Positions 60,290 through 64,000 of a DNA stretch of 64,000 nucleotides are shown piece after piece. The DNA comes from Chloroflexota bacterium (lineage in GTDB: Bacteria > Chloroflexota > Chloroflexia > Chloroflexales > Herpetosiphonaceae). How positions within the stretch are numbered: position 1 is the stretch's first letter; every line of letters starts with the position of its first letter. A program made the translations under genes and the position numbers. The stretch spans positions 372,001-436,000 of the forward strand of contig JAIUOC010000002.1 of NCBI GenBank assembly GCA_020161265.1. The letters are read 5' to 3'. The notes under the pieces are model-generated. The model was not told where the DNA came from. It was given only the letters and a program-made list of their open reading frames with translations, and did not search any database.

Positions 60290-61939
60290 TTATTTTCTCG
60301 CCAGCGGAATAAAAATCCGATATGCTAACACGTCGCGCACTTGAATCGAAATTGGGTTTGAAATAGCACTGCCCCAAGCCCAACCACCACCAGCAATTGG
60401 CACTTCACCTGTAGCGCTAGCACTAAGGTGAAGCGAGCCTGCGGCAATTGCCCGCAACCGAATAGTGCGACACTGGGTTGGATGCTGATTGAATTTGCAT
60501 GGCATGGTCAATGGTGGATCAAATTGCCCAATTCCACCTGACCCATTGGTGACCCTCGTATAGGGCATCCCAATATTGATATACTGGATCGTCAGGGTAA
60601 AAACATCACCAACATTGACCAGGTATGGCGCACTCAAAAACAAGCCTGAAACAATCGGCGTAGCCGTTGCAGTGCCATTGATTGGTGTGATAGTTGGGGT
60701 TCCGCTACAGCTACCGCCGTTGATTGCTAAGTTCGTTGGGCATGGCGTAGCAGTTTTGGTAGCGGTCGGGGTTGAAGTACGGGTTGGTATGGCATTGTTT
60801 GGCAGAATATTGATATGAACTGGATTGCGAGCATACGCATATCCATCCTCCGCCTGTTGACCATTAATGAAAACCAAGCCAAAAGCACTAGCATCGATCG
60901 TTAATTCACCTGCGGAAGTCGCCCGCATGGTTATTTCTTCACACGAAGTAGGGTGCGAGAATCGTTGGCAAGGCATTGCTAGCGGCGGATCAAACATCGC
61001 TAAATCATTCGAGGCGCGGCTAATATCGATGGTATAAGGGGCAATATTCACATAACTCATTCTCAACGTAAAAATATCGCCAACCTGCACTTGGCTTGGT
61101 GCCTGTAACACCAACTCGGCATATGAGGTTTGGTAGCATGTCAAGGGGGCAGCAGTTGGGGTTGGAGTACGGGTTTGAATTGGGGTCGAAGTGGCTGTCG
61201 CCTAACCAGCCAGGGTTGGCGTATTTGTCGGTATATTTGGGGTTGGAGTGCTGGTAGCAGGTACGCAGGTTGGCACAGGCGTAAAGGTTGAAGTTGGCGT
61301 TGAATTCCAATCAATAATATTAATAAAAACTGGGGCTTGGGCTTCAACCCAAATGAAGTGCCAATTACCATTGTAATAAGCTTCGCCTAATGCCACGGCA
61401 TCAAAATTAAAAACCCCTACATTAGTAGCTCGTAGGGTAAAACTACGACACTGGGTGCTATGGTATTCAGCAATACAATACTCATTCATTGCTGGCTCAA
61501 AATGGGCTAAACCGCCATCATTAACCCAAAGCGAGGTTGAGGGTAAGGCTAGATTGATATACTCAATTGAGATGGTGAATAGCTCGCCAACCTCGACCTG
61601 ACTTGGTGCTGTGATAATCACCTTTGGCTCGACAAAACAGGGATCATTTGGAGTTGCAGTAAAGGTTGGCCTTTCGGTCACTGTTGGCTGCTGCCCAGTA
61701 GGAGTTGCAGTAGCATTTGGTCGAATTCCTTGGGTTGGTGTTGGCAGATTTACCGCGCAGGTTGGACCAACTGGTGCGGTTGGGGCCATCGTACTACGCG
61801 TAACAAGTGAATCAATACTTTGATTATGGGTTGAGGGTAATAATCCGTTGGCGTTGATTACTTCGGAGCGTTTAGCCATAGCAAAGCCAAGCAATATCGT
61901 GCACAAGCATACGAACAGGATTAACTGCCTATTATTCAT
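60290..61939 (-). pseudogene. secreted Cys-pair repeat protein C, interrupted by one in-frame amber codon
   Basis: The reading frame of 549 codons runs from ATG 61939 (signal MNNRQLILFVCLCTILLGF) to the stop at 60290, except for TAG at 61204-61202. The frame is open on both sides. Paralog B has CAG at the matching place (GQATAT in B, G-stop-ATAT in C), so a C-to-T change is the likely cause. The N-terminal 245 codons code for one Cys-pair domain; the rest codes for two more and a tail ending YRIFIPLARK. Outcomes could be a broken gene, read-through, or two products. The sequence does not decide. Confidence 0.8.
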
Positions 61940-62003
61940 ACGTTCCTCTCTATAAAACTGATTATTGGGCCTAGCTCTCTAGTATCACACGATGAGGACT
62001 AAT

Positions 62004-62029
62004 CCTGCTATAGGATAAATGGTCTATTA
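62004..62029 (-). promoter_or_regulatory. conserved upstream element, copy C
   Basis: CCTGCTATAGGATAAATGG (62004-62022) with GTCTATTA after it matches copies A and B. It is 65-90 nt upstream of the paralog C start. Confidence 0.5.
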
Positions 62030-62140
62030 ATGGAACTATCTATCAATATAGATATCAAAGATCATTAAAAGATCCTAACGCGAAATAGCTTGCTCACAAG
62101 CGTCAAACGGCCAAGCGGCTATGATACAATAGACTCTGTG

Positions 62141-62788
62141 ATGAATCGAACAGATGCGGCGCTACAACTGAGCTGGCACGAGCTTGCCAAAACCTACAGC
62201 ACCCGCCCGGTCTACGACCAGTTGGCGGGCGAATTGCATAGTGGCGAAGTTTTGGCAGTGCGCGGCCCAAATGGCGCTGGCAAATCGACCTTTTTGCGCT
62301 TGCTCTGCGGCCTCGAACGGCCAAGCGCTGGTACAATTCGCTATCAGTGGCAAGGCCAAACCTACAGCCCAAACACCATGCGCCCATGGATCGGCTTTGT
62401 TGGGCCGGATGTCGCTTTGTATCGTGAATTAAGTGCGATTGAACATTTGCAATTTTTGGCCAAAGCCCGTGGTTTAGCCGCCGATCAAGTTTATTGGCAC
62501 GAATTGTTGGCCCAAGTTGGCTTGGCTGGGCGCGAGGCTGAACGGGTCGCCCATTTTTCATCGGGCATGGCCTTGCGTTTGAAATATGCAATCGCGCTTT
62601 TAGCCAAGCCACCAGTGCTGCTGCTCGATGAGCCAACCGCCATGTTCGATGAGCATGGTCGCCAATTTGTGGCTCAGCTGGTTGAACAACAACGCCAGCA
62701 TGGCCTAACCATTTTGGCCACCAACGATCAGCGCGATGCTGCTTGGGCAGATCTGGTTTTGACGGTAGGAGTGGCGGCGCGTGGCTAA
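62141..62788 (+). CDS. ccmA: heme exporter ATP-binding protein CcmA
   Basis: ATPase of the CcmABC(D) complex in system I cytochrome c maturation, releasing holo-CcmE. The 215-residue protein has Walker A GPNGAGKST, an abbreviated signature FSSGMALRLKYA, Walker B LLLLDEPTAMFD and the H-loop region ATNDQR (Asn where many have His). The ATG at 62141 (GTG 3 nt before) has no SD; TACAAT at 62125-62130 would start transcription near the ATG, so it may be leaderless. It overlaps ccmB by 8 nt. Confidence 0.9.
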   Translation: MNRTDAALQLSWHELAKTYSTRPVYDQLAGELHSGEVLAVRGPNGAGKSTFLRLLCGLERPSAGTIRYQWQGQTYSPNTMRPWIGFVGPDVALYRELSAIEHLQFLAKARGLAADQVYWHELLAQVGLAGREAERVAHFSSGMALRLKYAIALLAKPPVLLLDEPTAMFDEHGRQFVAQLVEQQRQHGLTILATNDQRDAAWADLVLTVGVAARG

Positions 62789-63473
62789 ACCAACATTATG
62801 GCAAGCTGCTTGGGCAGTCGCCTACAAAGATTTACAAATCGAGCTGCGCACCCGCTATGCCTTGAATGCCATGGCCTTGTTTGCAGTCACGACCGCGGTG
62901 ATGGTCAGCTTTCGTTTGGGACCATTGGGCCTGAGCCGTGATCCGCGCTCGGCAGCAACCTTGGCCGTGCTCTTGTGGATTGCGATCTTTTTTGCGGCAA
63001 TGAATGGCTTGGCTCGCTCGTTTGTGCGCGAGGAAGAAGCGCATACTGCAACCTTATTACGCTTAAATGTGCCAGCGTTGGCAGTCTATTTGGGCAAACT
63101 CTTGGTCAACTTGTTGATTTTGGCCTTGCTCGAAACGCTGGTTACCCTGCTATTTATTGGTTTGTTGAATGTCACAATTGCCAAAGTTGGCTTGTTTCTG
63201 GCGACGCTCAGTTTAGGCGGAGTTGCCTTGGCTGGAGCAACCACTATTTTAGCAACTTTAGTCGCCAAGGCCGATGGCAAAGGCTCGTTATTTACAATTT
63301 TGGCCTTTCCCTTGGTGCTGCCATTATTGATTATCGCGGTTGAAACAACCGAATTAGCGCTAAGCGGCGGGACATGGGGTTCAGCTGGCAGCGGTTTGCA
63401 ACTGCTGGCGGCCTATACCATCGCTGAACATGTGGCCGCGCTCTGGCTGTTTGAACGAGTTTGGGAAGCCTAA
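62781..63473 (+). CDS. ccmB: heme exporter membrane protein CcmB
   Basis: Six-helix permease subunit of CcmABC. The 230-residue protein starts at GTG 62781 inside the end of ccmA and opens with WAVAYKDLQIELRTRYALNA, the family N-terminus. FFAAMNGLARSFVREEEA and a late FPLVLPLLIIAVE are diagnostic. It is translationally coupled to ccmA. Confidence 0.93.
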   Translation: MAKPTLWQAAWAVAYKDLQIELRTRYALNAMALFAVTTAVMVSFRLGPLGLSRDPRSAATLAVLLWIAIFFAAMNGLARSFVREEEAHTATLLRLNVPALAVYLGKLLVNLLILALLETLVTLLFIGLLNVTIAKVGLFLATLSLGGVALAGATTILATLVAKADGKGSLFTILAFPLVLPLLIIAVETTELALSGGTWGSAGSGLQLLAAYTIAEHVAALWLFERVWEA

Positions 63474-63499
63474 AACTCTACTGGTGGGAACAATTAAGC

Positions 63500-64000
63500 A
63501 TGCTTGCGACAACCTTTAAGTGGTTTACTGGAATTTGGCTAGCATTGGTCACTGTAGCAATGTTCTTGTGGGTGCCGGCTCACGAGGGCTTGGGCAATGT
63601 TGGACGAATTGTGATTGTGCACGTGCCAACAGGCTGGCTAACCAGTGTAGCCTTTTTGTTTTCGGCAATTTATAGCTGGCGCTACTTGCGCAATGGCCGT
63701 GCTCGTGACGATGCCTTGGCCTTGGCTGCGGCAGAATTGGGCTTGATTTTTAGCATTCTGGCCACCGTAACTGGCTCGATGTTTGCCAAAGTAGTGTGGG
63801 GAACTTACTGGAATTGGGACCCACGCGAGACCGCGATCGCTGCATTAATGTTGATTTATGCGGCCTATTTTGCCTTGCGTACCTCGATTGAAGATCGTCA
63901 ACGCCAACGCTACCTTGGCTCGATCTATGCCTTGCTGGCGTTTGTAGCTGTACCATTTTTGATCTTTGTGATTCCCCGAGTCACCGATGATACGCTGCAC
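63500..64000 (+). CDS. ccmC: heme handling protein CcmC (3' end outside window)
   Basis: The visible 167 codons start MLATTFKWFTGIWLALV. Several membrane helices are seen, with an external His (IVHVPTGWL) and the heme-binding Trp-rich WWD-type motif GTYWNWDPRETA. It passes heme to CcmE. It lies 26 nt after ccmB. The family is about 230-250 residues, so roughly a third is beyond the window; further ccm genes probably follow. Confidence 0.93.
   Translation, partial: MLATTFKWFTGIWLALVTVAMFLWVPAHEGLGNVGRIVIVHVPTGWLTSVAFLFSAIYSWRYLRNGRARDDALALAAAELGLIFSILATVTGSMFAKVVWGTYWNWDPRETAIAALMLIYAAYFALRTSIEDRQRQRYLGSIYALLAFVAVPFLIFVIPRVTDDTLH

Overview
The window looks like chromosome from a filamentous gliding Chloroflexota bacterium close to Herpetosiphon. 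This rests on the roughly 50% GC gene repertoire, secreted proteins with Pro/Thr-rich linkers that end in a short hydrophobic plus basic tail, a light-type B12 regulator next to phytoene synthase, DUF4446 plus bactofilin, and orphan rsbST. It is a judgement from gene content; no database search was possible. I see no rRNA, insertion sequence, prophage or CRISPR array. Both ends cut a gene: tsaD at the left and ccmC at the right.

Positions 1-12,200 are mostly minus-strand. They hold tsaD, a His-rich small protein, an esterase and an LCP cell-wall protein (the last two on plus). A two-component system follows, with a small membrane protein and possibly a 39-residue peptide ORF upstream. Then come a membrane-anchored metallophosphatase, a TPR / RuvC-fold / small-protein operon and a GH18 protein. 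Positions 12,200-19,400 carry DUF4446-bactofilin, a FtsB-like protein, a glycosyltransferase, a lone trpD, tRNA-Pro(UGG) with a near-ideal promoter and a terminator, an mhq-like quinone/electrophile detoxification cluster, and the partner-switch pair rsbS-rsbT.

Positions 19,500-41,000 are largely metabolic. They include polyphosphate kinase, a fused LivH-LivM permease, an EEP phosphatase, glucan phosphorylase, and a sugar ABC transporter-amylosucrase operon behind two LacI-type operators. Together the carbohydrate genes suggest uptake of a glucoside such as sucrose and its interconversion with alpha-glucan. A secreted propeller protein, a GNAT, BioY, an aldehyde dehydrogenase with its DUF779 companion, and an Rsm22-type methyltransferase follow.

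Positions 41,000-56,700 carry an A-type Fe-S carrier with a structured leader, VanZ, rhodanese, DUF309, an HD-GYP response regulator and a methyltransferase. Next are the CarH-like photoreceptor regulator and crtB, TerC, an XPB-N-like protein, recO, a PH/SHOCT protein, purine nucleoside phosphorylase, a CAP-domain protein, MscS fused to a cyclic-nucleotide domain, and a HIT protein.

Positions 56,700-62,000 are the most unusual part. Three tandem paralogous secreted genes (eight copies of a Cys-pair beta domain on Pro/Thr stalks) share an upstream DNA element and look-alike terminators. They end in the same kind of C-terminal tail as the propeller protein at 33.4-35.6 kb, and one copy is cut by a single in-frame amber codon. 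The window closes with ccmABC (heme export / cytochrome c maturation).

Intergenic gaps repeatedly carry short dispersed repeat words (GGATGAAG, CACGAAG, CGCAGAGG, ATCAGGGG types).
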